DNA from: Balaenoptera acutorostrata
Lineage: Eukaryota > Chordata > Mammalia > Artiodactyla > Balaenopteridae
Assembly: GCF_949987535.1 (NCBI RefSeq)
Contig: NW_026645883.1
Span: 186,001-250,000, forward strand
Reading direction: 5' to 3'
DNA: 64,000 nt
The notes under the pieces are model-generated. The model did no database searches. It was given only the letters and a program-made list of their open reading frames with translations, and had not been told where the DNA came from. Position 1 is the stretch's first letter. Every line of letters begins with the position of its first letter. This document shows positions 11,570 through 24,285 of the stretch, in pieces. A program made the translations under genes and the position numbers.

Positions 11570-12025
11570 CACTGCCACATCCACTTCCTCCATTTTCAGA
11601 GCTAGATAACAGGTCATGGCATGGATGTTTCGTCATGGAGACAAACATCCCCTGTTGTTGGGTACCTGAGTGTTTCCAGGTTCTTGCCACACAGGCAATG
11701 TCACCGTGGACATATCTCTGCATGTAACTGTGTTGGGACTTTGCTCTCAATCTTGGTTCTCCAATGGTAGCATTAATGGGCCAATTAAATACAACACAGA
11801 GCACATATGTAAACTTCTCTTAGACACTGTCACATTACCTTCTGTAAAGACTGTGGCAATTCCCACTCCATCTAGAAGTGTATGAGAGGGCCTCTGTGCC
11901 CACCTGGAAGTGATCCCTCTTTTAAATGGCTGCCAATTGGAAGCATGAAAAATGGAATGGCCTTGTTGTTTTAATTTGCATTTCCCTAACTACCAGTGAG
12001 GTTGAGCATGACGCCTTTTTCTAAA
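11570..12025 (-). mobile_element. Old LINE-1 fragment (L1M type)
   Basis: The plus strand shows the inverse of the L1 region 'gcattaatgggccaattaaa', 'gcaattcccactccatctag', 'aagtgtatgagagggcctct' and 'ttgcatttccctaactacc', heavily diverged. Confidence 0.65.
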
Positions 12026-12034
12026 TGTTCAAAC

Positions 12035-12185
12035 CACTTTCCATCTGTTATCTTGCATTAGCCTACCGTATGCTGCAAAGAAGCTAGCCAGCATCACAAG
12101 CATTATCCCTGATTTACAAGTGGAGAAACCGAGGCACAGAGCAATTAAGTGACACTCTGACATCTCATAGAGAGTGAGTGACTTT
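12035..12185 (-). repeat. MIR SINE
   Basis: 'tccctgatttacaagtggag', 'aaaccgaggcacagagcaat', 'taagtgacactctgacatct' is reverse MIR. Confidence 0.75.
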
Positions 12186-12334
12186 TAAAAAAAATCTCCA
12201 GCCCTCTGCCTTTGGAAACCAGCTGTTATAAGAATTAAACAACATTTGCTAAGAAGATCATCCACAAATCGCTGGGAGTGCACACCATTCTGCTGGGTGT
12301 TGCAGGAAGTTTGCAGCGGAAGAAAGGAAGGAAG

Positions 12335-12525
12335 AAAATGAACACTTACTAGGCAACTCCCACAAGCCTGGGATTTTCACAGGTATGACTTTATTCAATC
12401 TTCCCAAATATCTCTAAAATGTAGATATTATTGTCCCCATTTTACAGATGAGGAAATTAAGGCTCAGAGAGGTCACTTAGGATTGGACCTGAGTCCCACG
12501 CTATTTCCATCACACCATGCTGCTG
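12335..12525 (-). repeat. MIR SINE
   Basis: 'cacttactaggcaactccca', 'tttattcaatcttcccaaat' and 'ccccattttacagatgagga' followed by 'gctcagagaggtcacttagg' is a clear reverse MIR. Confidence 0.88.
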
Positions 12526-12529
12526 TCCA

Positions 12530-13760
12530 GCCCCACCCTGCCCACCCCATTTCCTAATCTATGAAAGGGGAAGGCGTGGCCCCTCCCTCAAGGAGGACAA
12601 TACACAACACAATAGACACCGGATGAATGTGACACAAAGAAGTGAGCATGTGTGCACAACACACACGAGTGCCTGATGCATCTCACTTTCCACGAGCTGG
12701 CTCCGGCTCTGATGCTGCTGGGCACACTGTCCCCATCCTCTCTCCTTAAATGTCTGTTTCCCCTTCAGAGGCACTCACACTGCCTCAGTGCCCCCCTCTG
12801 TCAGTCAAGGGCAGCCAAACACAGCCCTCACTTGACAGGATTGGCAGAGGCCACCTCTGGAGCATCCAACAGCAGGGACAATCTTTGTTCCATCCTGACT
12901 CTCCATCCTTGCCTTGGGGCAAGGTGGCACAGACGCTAGGTCGAGGGGACACAGGCTCCAAAGGGTGAAGCAGAGTAGGCAGGACAAAGTGGGTCCATCC
13001 TACTACTGGGTTTTCCCGGAGATCCCAGATCTTATTCTTCCTCTGGTCCCTTTGGCCAAGAGGAGGAAAGCAAGGTCCAGAGAGAACAGAGGCTAGTGGC
13101 AATGGGAAGAGGCCCCTGGGCCCCAACCTCTAGGCCAGGTGTTGCAATACATGCTGCCTTTGCCTGCTGGGGCTGCAGCGAGCGGCATGGGTCCCCCGGG
13201 ATTGCCTGACCTCGCTCCGCCCTGTGAAACAGCTGTTCCCCCAGCCTACGGCCTTCCCACCTCCCGGCCAGCAGAGCTGCATGGCCTTCTCTACCATGCG
13301 AGGCTGTGCCACCCTCAGGATTCGGCCTGAGCTCCCACTGACCCTCATCTGTCCCCAGTGTACCAGGAAACATAGACACACACCCTTCTGTGCTGGGCTT
13401 CCTGTCCGGCCTGGGATAAGTGCCAGAGACCTGTCCCAGAGGTACAAGCAGGGTTAGAGCCGGCTGTCCCAAAACCCATTCTCACAGGACGCTTTCCAGA
13501 AATCTCTCAAACATACCCACTGCCAAGAAGACCCAAAGCCAGGACCCAAAGCCCTCAGACTGCCAATCTTCAACATCCGTTTTCATGCCAAGCCCTGAAC
13601 CAGGCACTGTGGGAGGATACAGGGCCATGAGAATGGCTGGCAATGCATGTGAGGTATCAAAAAGCAACAGCGCCTGTCACTGTCCAGGGCCATGCAAAGA
13701 GAGAACTCCTGAGCCTTCTAGGGGAGCTGAGATGTGAGCTGCACAGAGTTCAAGGATGCA
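12530..13760. other. Intron 1 stretch, mostly unique
   Basis: GC-rich, with several short chance open frames on both strands and no domain signature. No repeat recognised apart from possible L2 scraps near 13,575-13,640. Confidence 0.4.
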
Positions 13761-13764
13761 TACT

Positions 13765-13905
13765 GCTAACACTTACTGAGCACATAATACATGCCAGCCA
13801 CCGTGGTGTGTAGTGTGTCCTACATGCTGGGGCTTGGAGAGGTTAAACAACTTGCCCAAGGTCACACAGCCAGTAAGTGCTCAAGCCCAAGGTCTCCCAG
13901 CCTCA
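13765..13905 (-). repeat. MIR SINE
   Basis: 'aacacttactgagcacataa', 'ggttaaacaacttgcccaag' and 'gtcacacagccagtaagtgc' mark reverse MIR. Confidence 0.82.
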
Positions 13906-14559
13906 GCCCCAACCCTTGCTGAGCTCAGACACGTGCCCCAGGGCAGGCCCACGTTGAGGGCCTGGTGGGAAGGCCCTGGGCAGGACCCTGCATCTACTCA
14001 GAGGCTATTAAGCCAGACCTGGGTGAGAATACAACATGCTCCACAGCCACAGTATACAGGAGCCAGCAGCAAGGCCGAGTGCGTGTGCCAGAAGAAGAGG
14101 TACAACTAGGGCTGGCTCCTGTTTAGTCTGCCCTTCCACGCTGGCATCTGACAGGCATTGCGCCGGAACCAGTACCAATAAGACAATGCATGCACCATCA
14201 GGGGTGACCAAGTGCTCCCTCCGCACCCCCCATGCCTCCTCCAGCACCATCCCCTAGAGGTTAACACCTTTGTCCCTGGAGGGAGCAGACTACAGAATTT
14301 CCCAGATTCAAGGCAGCAACCCTGCCCACACTGGCCTTCACCTTGTCCTGTCATCAGCCCATAAAGACCTGCTGCTCGTGGAGGCCTGGGCTGAGGGCCA
14401 GCAGGGGAGGCTCTGGCAGGCGGCACAGTTACAGCATCCCGGGACTCACTCCCACATAGGAATCACCTCCCCCCCCCCAAATAAAATCAAAGCCTCCACC
14501 TACACCTGAGAGAGCTTATGAGCTACACGGAGAGGTGTGGCCCCATTGCACATGTCTGC

Positions 14560-15560
14560 CCCGACATCACCTGCTGTGGGCCAGGCACTGCGCTAGACAG
14601 CGGCCTAGAGAAGAGAACAGGCTGAAGACCTGGCAGAGGGGGAGCTGGCACGCCTAAGGGAGCCCAACACAGAGAGTCGGTGAACAAGTTCTACAGTGTA
14701 TTCGGGATGGTAAGTGCTAAGGAAGGAAGTAAGGAGCGGAGCAAGAGGTCTGAGTACCACTGAAGGTGAGGTATGAACAAACACATGAGGAAGCAAGAGA
14801 ACGAGCCACGTGGTTATCTGGGAGAAACGCCTTCTGGACAGAGGCAACAGCCTTTGCAAAGGCCCTGAGGCAAGATGTGCTAGCATGCCTGAGGAACGGC
14901 GAGGAGGCCAGTGTGGCTGAAGCGGGGTGCACAGCGGGGAGAGCTGTAAGAGATGAGGGCAGAGAACAATGGGACCACCATGGGCACCTTGTCAACCACG
15001 GACATGAGTAAACTGGGAGTCATGGTCTTCAGACAGCCAAGAGGGATGAGAGTGACTCAAGGTTTAAAGGAGCACTCTGGCTGCAGAGTTGAGGACTCAG
15101 AGTAGGAGGCAAGGGCAGATACGGGCAGACAGGTGTGGAGGCTACCACAGTGATGCAAGCCAGAGGTGCTGGGGGCTCCAGCAGGGTAGGGGTAGCGGGT
15201 GTGAGATCTGGCAGATTCTGGGCGTTTTCAGAGTACAGCTGAGAGGGTTTCTTGCTGGAGAGGATATCGCTGTGCTAGAAAGAACCAAGCAGAGGGCTTT
15301 GGCCCAAGCACCTGGAAGGATGGAGTTGCGGTTAACCAGGACAGGGGAAGGCTGCAGGGGGGACCAGCTGAGGCGCAAGATCAGAAGCTCAGGTTGGGGC
15401 ACGGTCAGTTTGGAATGGCTGCTGACAGCCAAGCAGCAATGCTGGACGGGGCAGGAGGATACCCTCAACTAGAGTTCAGGCCTGAGGTGGGGCTAGAGAT
15501 GTGAATGCGGGCGTCATCAGCACTTGAAGCCACCAGAGGGACGAGATCACCAGGGCTCCC
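14560..15560 (-). repeat. Long L2 LINE fragment
   Basis: About 1 kb of inverted L2 3' region: 'gggccaggcactgcgctaga', 'gcaaaggccctgaggcaaga', 'ggaggccagtgtggctgaag', 'gagcactctggctgcagagt', 'caagcacctggaaggatgga'. This is the longest L2 copy in the window. Open frames over it are remnants or chance. Confidence 0.75.
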
Positions 15561-15589
15561 ACACCCTCAAGCTGAGGCAACTTGGCTGA

Positions 15590-15985
15590 GAATCAATCAA
15601 TATCTGAAATTTGTATGAAGAGCCTGAAGATGTGTACACCCTCGTGGCCCAGCAATTCCACTTCCAGAACTTCAGCTGAGGAAATCATCATGGCCGTGCA
15701 TGGACACTCGGCCACAGAACATTCACTGCTGTGTTATTTATGACAGCAGAACAACCCAGACAGCCAAGGGGGACTGGTTCAGTTGTGGGATGTCCACAGG
15801 AAGCGCTCAGAGGATTGTGTACGGCTGTGTACATGTGTGAGTGTGTGGGGGGGGGCAGACGTACAGGACTGTTACATGAAACAGTGGTTTCATCTGGCGA
15901 GTTTATGGCTGATTTTATATTCTTCTATATACGATTTTCATTTTCCTCATTTTCTATAATAAACACTCAATGTTTTAACAATCAG
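15590..15985 (+). mobile_element. Degraded LINE-1 3' fragment
   Basis: 'agcaattccacttccagaac', 'tatttatgacagcagaacaa', and an ending 'ttcctcattttctataataa' follow old L1 3' sequence. Many substitutions. Confidence 0.55.
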
Positions 15986-17470
15986 AGACCTAGCTTGTGT
16001 CCACCCTACCAAAACGTTGCCAGCAGCCTGTGAACAGACAGACAACTCTGATTAGAAAGTTCCTTCCTATGCTCTGCTGAGGCCCGCGGTCCTAGGTCTG
16101 AATGCCAGAGGAGACCCTCGGAGCTGGGCTGGTCCTCAGGTTAACCGCACCCCTCTGCAGCTGCTCAGACCCTTCTAGGGACAGGAGTTCACTCCCTCCC
16201 GGAAAGTGGGTCCCAGTGCTGAGGCCCTGACTCTCTGCCCTGCCAGCCCAGCCAGGCTACCTTCCCACACCGCGGGGAGGAGGTCCGATGAGGCCCATCA
16301 TCAGGAGGACTTCCCCCTGCTCCGCCCGCGGAGACGCATTAGCAACAGAGTGGCTAAAGCCGAGGTCTTGGAGACCAGGCCCAGGTCTGAAGTTTGGCCC
16401 TCTCTGAGGGCTCTTGTCTCCCCAGGTGGGGGGTCAGGGGGAGGACCTGAAATTTAAAAGAAAAACGAGTGCCCGAATGTACTCATCCGCTCTCTCACAT
16501 CTGCAAACTGGGCTCTGTGAACTGCTGCAGGGGGGCCCCTGGCCCAACCTTGGAGGGCCCCTCCTTCCTGCCCCGCCTTTCCCCAGGCTGGAGGGAGCCA
16601 GTTTCCTCGCAAACCCCTCCCGATCCGCAGGGGTTTCATCAAATGCCTTTGCACCAAACCCAAGATGAAGCCCATCGCAGCCTGGCTTCCTGGACAGACG
16701 AGAAAGCGTGCTCCTCGTTGCTGTGGAGCAAGGCGCTCTTTCCTCTTCCGGGAAACCAGCCCACTCCGGGCTCAGCTCCCGGGCAGGCCCTCCTGTCACC
16801 GTCTCCCACCTCTCCCTGCAGCCCAGGCAGGAGACGCAGGGCCAGAGGGTGCACTCAGCGTGCCTAGAGGCAGTGCTTTCCGTCCCAGCAGGCGAGGGGA
16901 CGGGAAGGGGGACAGAACAGAGGGGGAGGGAAAGGGCAGGAGGGGACACCTGAGCATTTCAGCTTCTCAGGAATGAGAGATTTTCACAGCAGGGTGCCAC
17001 GATTTCGTTTGAACTGCTATGAATTCCCATAAAATCAGACGCACTCAACTCTGAATAGAAATACAGAAATACACTGCAGAAATCAAAGACAATTTGGGGA
17101 TTATTCACCACCACTACACACAGAGATGTTTGTGCGTGTAAGGAGACGCCTGCAGGCACACCGTTAGGGCCACTGATGGCCACGCTTCAAAGCCCACACC
17201 ATCCAGGCCACTGTCTGGGGAGGCTGCTAGGATGGAAGGTCACTTACAGGGACCCTACTTGGAAGGAGGGAAAAGACCACCCTGTGGCCATTATATTCTT
17301 GTGCCCTTCCCTGGGTCCCTCCCAAAGCTCCCACTGAGTGAACCGGGGGTTGGGGGGGTGGGCAGGTGAGCCAAGCAGGACTGAGAGGGGCACAGCCTGA
17401 GACCCCCATGGCGGCGTGTCAGGTGGTCCAGCATCCTCCACAGGAGGCTAGGTGTCTTGAGTCCCCTCAA
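15985..17470. other. Intron 1 stretch, GC-rich, no recognised repeat
   Basis: A GC-rich segment (about 16,150-16,960) has overlapping open frames on both strands but no motif or codon pattern pointing to a gene. Could hold unrecognised regulatory DNA. Confidence 0.4.
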
Positions 17471-17479
17471 CCTATACTT

Positions 17480-18090
17480 TTTAAAAAATCATTTAGCAGG
17501 AACTATATTTTATTCTGTCCTTTTTGGAAGTCATACACGGACAGGGTAAATAATTGTACAGGAGGATGTAGAGCAGGAAGTGAGTCTCCTTTCTACCCAA
17601 GCCCACACATGCCCAGAGGCAATCAAGAATTCCTGAAGTACTGTAGGTACACGTAAGGATATAGCATATAGCTCTCTCCTCCTCTTAAAAAAAAATCAAG
17701 GGGTATTCATGCTATCCTATTCCTAGCTGTTTCTCATAGCAACGTATCCTGAAGATTGTTCTATCTCAGTACACACAGAGCTGCCTTCCTCTTTTTAGTA
17801 ACTGTGGAGTGTTCTATTCAGGGGGACCGTAATTAACCTCTGCTGATGGACATTTAGTTTGTTTTAAACCTTTCGCATTAATGAATGAAGCCACAATGAA
17901 TATCCTTGTTCCCATGTCTATACACCGTGTGAAGTGGGAGATTTTCATATTTGTATAGCTGTTGACAAACTGCTCTCCAAAGAGGGTGCCCGAAGTTGCA
18001 CTTCCTCCAACGATTAGGAAAGGGCCAGTTTCCCCATACCTTCACTAGCACTGGGCACTCACTCTATTTTTGAGTTCCAGAAAAGGCAGC
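17480..18090 (-). mobile_element. Old LINE-1 fragment (L1M type)
   Basis: The plus strand shows inverted L1 text: 'gtggagtgttctattcaggg', 'gctgatggacatttagtttg', 'gaagccacaatgaatatcct', 'gacaaactgctctccaaaga'. Diverged. Confidence 0.75.
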
Positions 18091-18199
18091 TGAGGCTCCT
18101 GATCCTCAGATCCCCAGTCCCATCAGGGTGGGGAGGAAGAATAGAGTTGATCAAGGTCACCTTTCTCCTATCTCCCGACTCACCAGCATGGTAACAGCC

Positions 18200-18530
18200 A
18201 ACAGACCTTGGCCCAGCTCTGGCACGTTGCTGAAATTTGCACCCTCTCCCTCAAGGGGTCACTGCCAGTCACCACACTCTGTGTTCTCCCTCTGTGCCTC
18301 GGCCAGGCTATTCTCTCCATCTGGAGGACCACCTGGCCCCACCTTGCATGTCCAGCTCCCCCTTCAGGGCACAGCTCTAATGCCACTTCTTCCATGAAGC
18401 CTTCCTGGATCTCTGCCTGCAGTGGGATCCTCAGCTCCCCTTGTCCTTCGTACATTTTTGCAGACAGCTATCCCAGCTGCAAGGGTTAGTTAGACTTTCA
18501 CACATGCTCCTTCTGCAGGAAGACCCTCAG
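18200..18530 (+). repeat. L2 LINE fragment
   Basis: 'gggcacagctctaatgccac', 'ttcttccatgaagccttcct', 'ggatctctgcctgcagtggg' follow the L2 3' region. Confidence 0.65.
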
Positions 18531-18911
18531 CTCCTTGCAAGCAGAGTCTACTTTACCCCATACAGCCATCTGCCAACTTAACGTCTCCTCTTGGTGTGTC
18601 TTTAACATTTAACTTATCCAACAGCGATCCAATTTCTTCTCTGAATAGGTTCCCATCCTTGCTTTTCCCATCTCAGTAATTTCACTTCCATTGATACATT
18701 CTTTTGATTAATTCAGTTAACAAGTATCTTTCATGCATCCGTAAGTGGCACTTTCCTCCTTACCCCTTCCATCACCGTATTTCAGGCACACTAGCCATTT
18801 CTCAGCCTCAAACCTGCCAAGTTCATTTCCACCCCCTGGTCATCACTGTGGATGATCGAATTATTAGTCCCAACCCTTCACTCTGCATAGGATTGAGCAT
18901 CTACACCCATG

Positions 18912-19256
18912 CTGGGGTCTCATGGTAGGCAGAGGATGCTGTCCCACCCCTGATGCTGGGCTTGACCATGTGACTTGCTTTGACCAATGGATGCTCTGGC
19001 CAAGCTCCATACTAGCAGAAGCATGATCCTTGTGCAGAGGGGCTTCCCTCTTGAGCTCCTGCCTTTCAGCCTCACAAGAACATGCCCCAGACAGAGTGAG
19101 CAGACTGAACCCACACAGGGCCCAGAATCAAGCTCAGTCATGCCTCGCCTGGATTTGCTGACCCTCCCCAGTCAGCCCACAGACACATAAGTGAGAGTAA
19201 ATGATTGTTGTAGTGCTTTGTTATGCAGCTACTGAGGCAATAAGTGACTGATATCA
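18912..19256 (+). mobile_element. Solo LTR of the MLT1 (ERVL-MaLR) family
   Basis: Starts 'catggtaggcagaggatgct', then 'gaccatgtgacttgctttga', 'ccaatggatg', and ends 'gtgctttgttatgcagctac' 'tgaggcaataagtgactgat'. This matches the MLT1 LTR pattern as I recall it. It is an ancient non-coding LTR, with no internal viral genes adjoining. Confidence 0.7.
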
Positions 19257-20098
19257 GCACTATGAAATAGATATAACCATAGACAAAAACACAGAGGGAA
19301 ATCTTCATGCCATTGGGTTTAGCTATAACACCAAAAGCACAGATAAGAAAAAATAGATATATTGGACTTCATCAAAATGAAAAACTTTTGTACATCAAAG
19401 GACACTATCTACAGAGTAAAAAGGCAAACCTGCAGAAGATACTTGCAAATCACATATCTGAGAAAGGATTAATATTTAAAGTATATAAACAACTCCTAAA
19501 CAGCTTTTGGGTCAGACTGTATTCCACGTGGTAGTTTTTGTGAAAATCTCCTCTAGTGGGAATGGTACAGATTTCCGGGAGGCCATTTGGCACAATAAAA
19601 CTCCAGGTTTTTTTCCAGTTCCACTGACCGGAATTTCCCTAAGGAAATCATCAGAATCATGGCACAGAGGTTTTTTTTGAGGATGTTTGTGGCAGCACTG
19701 TTTATACTGGTAAAAACAGTCCAGTCAATAATCAATGACAGAAGTTTACATGAGTAAATTAGGGCACTTTCATATAGCTGACTACGAGGCAGCCGCGGAA
19801 AATCATGTTTTCAGAGAACGTTTATTGACAAGGAAAAATGTACATGGCAAATTGTTAAACAGAAAACGTAAGCTACGAGACTATTCATAGTGTGCTACTA
19901 TGTTGGAAAAAAATAAATTATATATTATATATATATCTGTATAGAAAACATATAGCAACACATTTGCATCTTTATTTTATCTTTCCTTAGTGAGATAACA
20001 GGTGATTTTTTTTTTATCCTTAATGTTTTTCTGTATTTTCTAAGCTATCTGCATTGGGGTACTAACAGTATTTAAACTGTAGCAAATATCCCATTTAA
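19257..20098 (+). mobile_element. Degraded LINE-1 fragments
   Basis: 19,257-19,500 keeps ORF2-like text ('cttcatcaaaatgaaaaact', 'aaggacactatctacagagt'). 19,500-20,098 looks like old L1 3' sequence ending 'tttttctgtattttctaagc'. Stops throughout. Confidence 0.65.
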
Positions 20099-20099
20099 A

Positions 20100-21525
20100 A
20101 ACTAGTAATCAAGACAGCATGGTTCTGGCATACAGAGAGACATACAGTACAATGGAATAGAATTAACAGTCCAGAAATAAACCATGTGTCTATGGTCAGC
20201 TGATTTTCAACAAGGATGCCAAGTCCATTTAACTGGGAAAAAGTAGTCTTTTCAACAAACGGTACTGGGACAACTAGATAGTCCCATGCAGAAGAATGAC
20301 ATTGGACCCTACCTCACTCCATCAACAAAAATTAACTCAAAATCAAAAACCTATATGAAAGAGCTAAAACTCTTAGAAGAAAAATAGGTATAAATCTTCA
20401 TGACCTTGGATTAGGCAATGGTTTCTTAGATATGAGACCAAAAGCATAAGCAACAAAAGAAAAAATAGACAAGTTGGCCTTCATCAAAATTAAAAATATG
20501 TATACTTCAAAGGACACTACCAAGAGAATGAAAAGACAACCCACAGAATGGGAGAAAATATTTGCAAATCATACATCTAACAAGGGACTTATCTAGAATG
20601 TATAAAGAACTCTTACAACTCAACAGTAAAAAGATGAATAACTCAATTTAAAAATGGGCAAAGGATCTGAATAGACATTTCTCCAAGGGAGATGTACAAA
20701 TGGCCAATAAGCCCACGAAAAGATGCTCGATGTCACTGGTCATCAGGGAAATGCAAATCAAAACCATAATGAGATACCCCTTCATACTCACTAGTTTAGC
20801 TATAATCAAAAAGATAATAGCAGCATTGGAGAGGATGTGGAGAAACTGAACCCTCCTTCATTGCTGATGGGGATGTAAAATGGTACAGCCACTTTAAAAT
20901 AGCCTGGCTGTTCCTCAAACTATTAAACAGTTAGCATAAGACCCAGCAATACCACTTCTAGGTATACAGCTAAGAGACATGAAGACCTATGTCCACACAG
21001 AAACTTGCACATGAACGTTCGAGCATTATTATTTTTAATAGTCAAAAGGTCAAACAACCCAAATGTCCATGAATGGACAAATGGATAAACAAAACGTGGT
21101 GTATCCATGCAACGGGATATTATTCAGGCATAAAAATTAATGAAGTACTGATACAACATGGATGAACCTTAAAAACATCATGCTAAGTCAAGGAAGCCAG
21201 TCACAAAAGAAGACCACATGTTATATGAGTCTATCTATATGAAATGTCCAGCCAGAAAAGGCAAATCTATAGAGACAGGAAATAGATTAGTGGTTGCTTA
21301 GGGTTGACGTGATGGAAAGATATGGGGTGATAGGTAAAAGGTATGGTTTCTTTCTAAGAGGATGAAAATGTTCCAAAATAGACTGTGGCAAAGGTTGCAC
21401 TTTTCTGTGAATGTACTAATAACCACTGAACTGTACACTCTAAGTGGGTAAATAGTATCATATGTGAATTAGATCTCAATAAAGCTGTTTAAAGAATAAA
21501 AAAATAAATTTAAAAAGGAAGAAAG
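20100..21525 (+). mobile_element. LINE-1 3' half of ORF2 and 3' UTR (L1MA/B age)
   Basis: Begins mid-ORF2 ('caagacagcatggttctggc'), passes 'gggaaatgcaaatcaaaacc', 'ggagaggatgtggagaaact' and 'tattattcaggcataaaaat', and ends 'tagatctcaataaagctgtt' plus an A-rich tail. No long frame survives. Confidence 0.88.
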
Positions 21526-23440
21526 CAAGCTAGTGTAGAAACTGAAGTGTATCAGATTTAAGCCAGTTAACCTGCCAGTTCAACCAGGGTGCTGACCCTT
21601 CTGCTTGCCTCTCTGGGCGCTGCCTCCCACCCCCAACTAGGGAGACGACTTGGCCTCACCTAGTCCCGTCTTGCCACACCTGAAGTCCATGCCCAGTGGT
21701 GAGCCAACCTGGGCCAGGAGCAGCCCATGTTACAAACAAGGAAACTGAGTGCCACAGAGGCTGCCTTCCTTGTCTTCAGCCCTTCAGCCTGAGAGCCAGC
21801 GACGGAAATGGAGACCCCAGGTCCTGAGCCTGTCCCTGCAACCACTTGCTGGGTAGCCTTTGGAAAGCCCCGGCTCGCCTCTGTAAAGTGCAAGGTGGAC
21901 GCGGTTTTCCCGGCTCTGCTCTTCTCTGCCTCTCAGATGCTGACCACGGCCCCACCCTACCCCGCCCCACCCCCAGACACGTCAAGATCGTTTGCTCAGT
22001 GGCCAGGCAGGCACTCAAGCGAACTGTGAGTGGGACCAAGTTCAATCTCTACCGGCTAGTTCACTAGCATCCCCAAGACATGGGGGTGAGAGGGAAGCCA
22101 GGTCACCCTTTTGTATGTCCCCTTCTTACCAGACAGATGGAGGGGTCCACATATATTCCAAGTCTCCACCTCCTTCTCTCCTTCTGCCCTTTCCACTCTC
22201 GCCCCCTGCACCCCAAAACCTGCCCCAAAGAGTCTGGAATGCTGGGCAGCCGTCACCCAGCAATTTCCATGCTGCATCCTGAGGCACAACCCCCAACTGT
22301 AAGCAGCTGCCAGGAGGACATCTCTGCTGATTTTAACTCTGCAAAGTCTTTCCGTGAATGTGACTGCAAATCTAGACAGGCAGATGCTAGGCCATTTCAC
22401 AGATGAGGAAACTGAACACTGAGAAGATCAGCTGGACGCTGAGAATAAGCCAAGGGGTCAAGTGGCAGAGTCCAGGCCTCCTCCTTGGCACAGGTCCCCG
22501 GGGGACCGCAGGGAATGAAGGCGACAGAGAGAGCACGAAGGTGCCCACTTCCTGCTGTGGTCTCACCCACACAGGAGCTCGAGAGCCCAGGCCAGGGCAG
22601 GCGTTGTCCTGGCAGATGGGCAGGGCAGGCTCCCGGCCAGCCACACTCCTAGGAAAGGCCTCTGCCTCATCCCCAAGCCCGGGGCTTAACGACTGGGAGC
22701 CCATTCATATTCTTTCTTTCTCTCTCTCCCACTGTGATGTTAGCCAAACTGGTTCCCTTGCCTGCCTTCCACCCCACCCCCTCCAGGACGCCCTCTGTGA
22801 TGCTCTCCAGTCTCTCAGGGACACCCATTCAGCACTGAGCCTCTCCTCCTCCTCCTCCTTAGGTGCAAACAGGAATTTTCAATCACGGGGTAGCCGTGAA
22901 TCGTGTGGTAACCCCCAGGCAAGGCATCGGGTCTCTCCAAGCTTCAGTATCCTTGCCTGCAAGATGCCACTTAGGACGTCACAGCTCAGGCCTTTGCCTG
23001 GTGAGGTCCCCACGCCCGACGGCCCTCCCTCCCACCTGGCCATGTGGGGACTCACCTGTCAGAAAGAGGCTGAAATGTCACCTTCCCTGAGGCGTCTCCC
23101 TTGACCCCCTCCCAGCCTCCCAGGCAGAAGTGGCCCTCCATCCTCTGTCTGGGATCCCTGCTCAGCTGCTTTAAAGCACTTGACACGGACCTGCGAGATC
23201 TTGTTTCTGTGCTACCCATGCTGAGTGCTCCTCCGCAGCCAGCCCAAGCCTGCGCATAGTAGGTGCACAGTCAACATTCCAGGAGGACAGGGATACGGAT
23301 GCACCCCCTTCCAGCTTGAATAGCCTGTGGCTGTGGTGCAGGAAAGCCGCTCTCAGCCAGGTCCACGTGGGGGAAACGGGATCCCCGTGGTAGTGGGTGG
23401 GGGGGTGCATGTCCCCACCCCAGGGAACGGGGAGGAGGGG
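21526..23440. other. Intron 1 stretch with MIR remnants
   Basis: A minus-strand MIR remnant lies at 22,385-22,480 ('ccatttcacagatgaggaaa', 'ctgaacactgagaag'), with weaker ones at 21,725-21,900 and 22,900-22,985. The remainder is unique, with chance open frames (22,403-23,104 plus is the longest). Confidence 0.45.
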
Positions 23441-23454
23441 GGATAAGGCCTGGG

Positions 23455-23660
23455 CTCGCTCTCTACAGTAAGCCGATAGTTTTCTCTGGAAGTTAAGTGA
23501 TAAATCTTTTCCAGATTGTCTGTGACAGCTGCTTCCTCCCCACATAATTGTGCAAGATGCTGTTCGATTGTTTTTATGCTTACTATTATCGCAGCTCCCG
23601 AAGGAAGAAAGAAGAGCCCAGTGGGGCCTTGGTGGGGAAGAAGTTTTAGATGCTCAACCA
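23455..23660. promoter_or_regulatory. Candidate conserved non-coding element in intron 1
   Basis: Non-repetitive, moderately AT-rich block in a GC-rich neighbourhood, with dense transcription-factor-like words: tgtgacagctg (TALE/E-box-like, 23,521-23,531), cataattgtg (homeodomain-like, 23,542-23,551), and 'ttcgattgtttttatgctta'. The call rests only on texture; conservation could not be tested. Confidence 0.25.
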
Positions 23661-23754
23661 AGAGCTCAGGGAGGAACCAGGGTCCCGCCGGGCTATCTTA
23701 CTATGCGGTGGGGAGAAAGGGACAATTCCACACGGGGAGCTTCAGGAGATTGGA

Positions 23755-23910
23755 GGGAGACATCTGTGTTCAAATCCCTGCTCAGCCTCAGTTTCCCCTC
23801 TGTTCAAACCGAGAGAATAGCACCTCCTCAGCGGGTGTTATGAGGATTAAATGAGCGCCTTCGAGCGCGCCTTGCCCATGGTGAGCATCCAATCGATTCA
23901 AATGCCCTCA
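23755..23910 (+). repeat. MIR SINE
   Basis: 'gttcaaatccctgctcagcc', 'tcagtttcccctctgttcaa' and 'tgttatgaggattaaatgag' mark a plus MIR. Confidence 0.85.
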
Positions 23911-24154
23911 TGCTTTGCTCCATCCGCAGTCCCTGTCTCTTCTGCCTAATCCACAAAACACTAACAACACTAGTAGTAATGCCCATGAGGTGTAGGGCAT
24001 GTCACTGTTGCCACACTCATCACAGCCCCGCCTCGCCCCTCACCGGGATCGCAGGCCACGAGGGAGCCGGCGCCATGTGGTCTCAGACAGGACAGAGAGC
24101 ACCATCCGTGCTGCCTGCCCGGCTTACTGCTGCCTTTTAGGTCACCTGGCTCTC

Positions 24155-24285
24155 ACAGCACCTTGCAGGTGGCAATGGCACCCGCTTTTCCAGATGGTGA
24201 GACTGAATCTCAGGGGGGTTAAGAGGCATGACCCCAAAACCCTGAAGTGTTTGGACCTCGGTTCAACTGACTCAACTAGGAATTT
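24155..24285 (-). repeat. MIR SINE
   Basis: 'gatggtgagactgaatctca', 'ggggttaagaggcatgaccc' is diverged reverse MIR. Confidence 0.6.

Noticed and set aside
16434..16949. 171-residue minus-strand frame in CDH23 orientation
   Set aside because: No cadherin motif, no flanking splice pair that would keep frame, and position before the ATG exon makes it unlikely to be coding.
22403..23104. 233-residue plus-strand open frame in intron 1
   Set aside because: Starts inside a MIR remnant, has no domain, and competing frames exist on the other strand.
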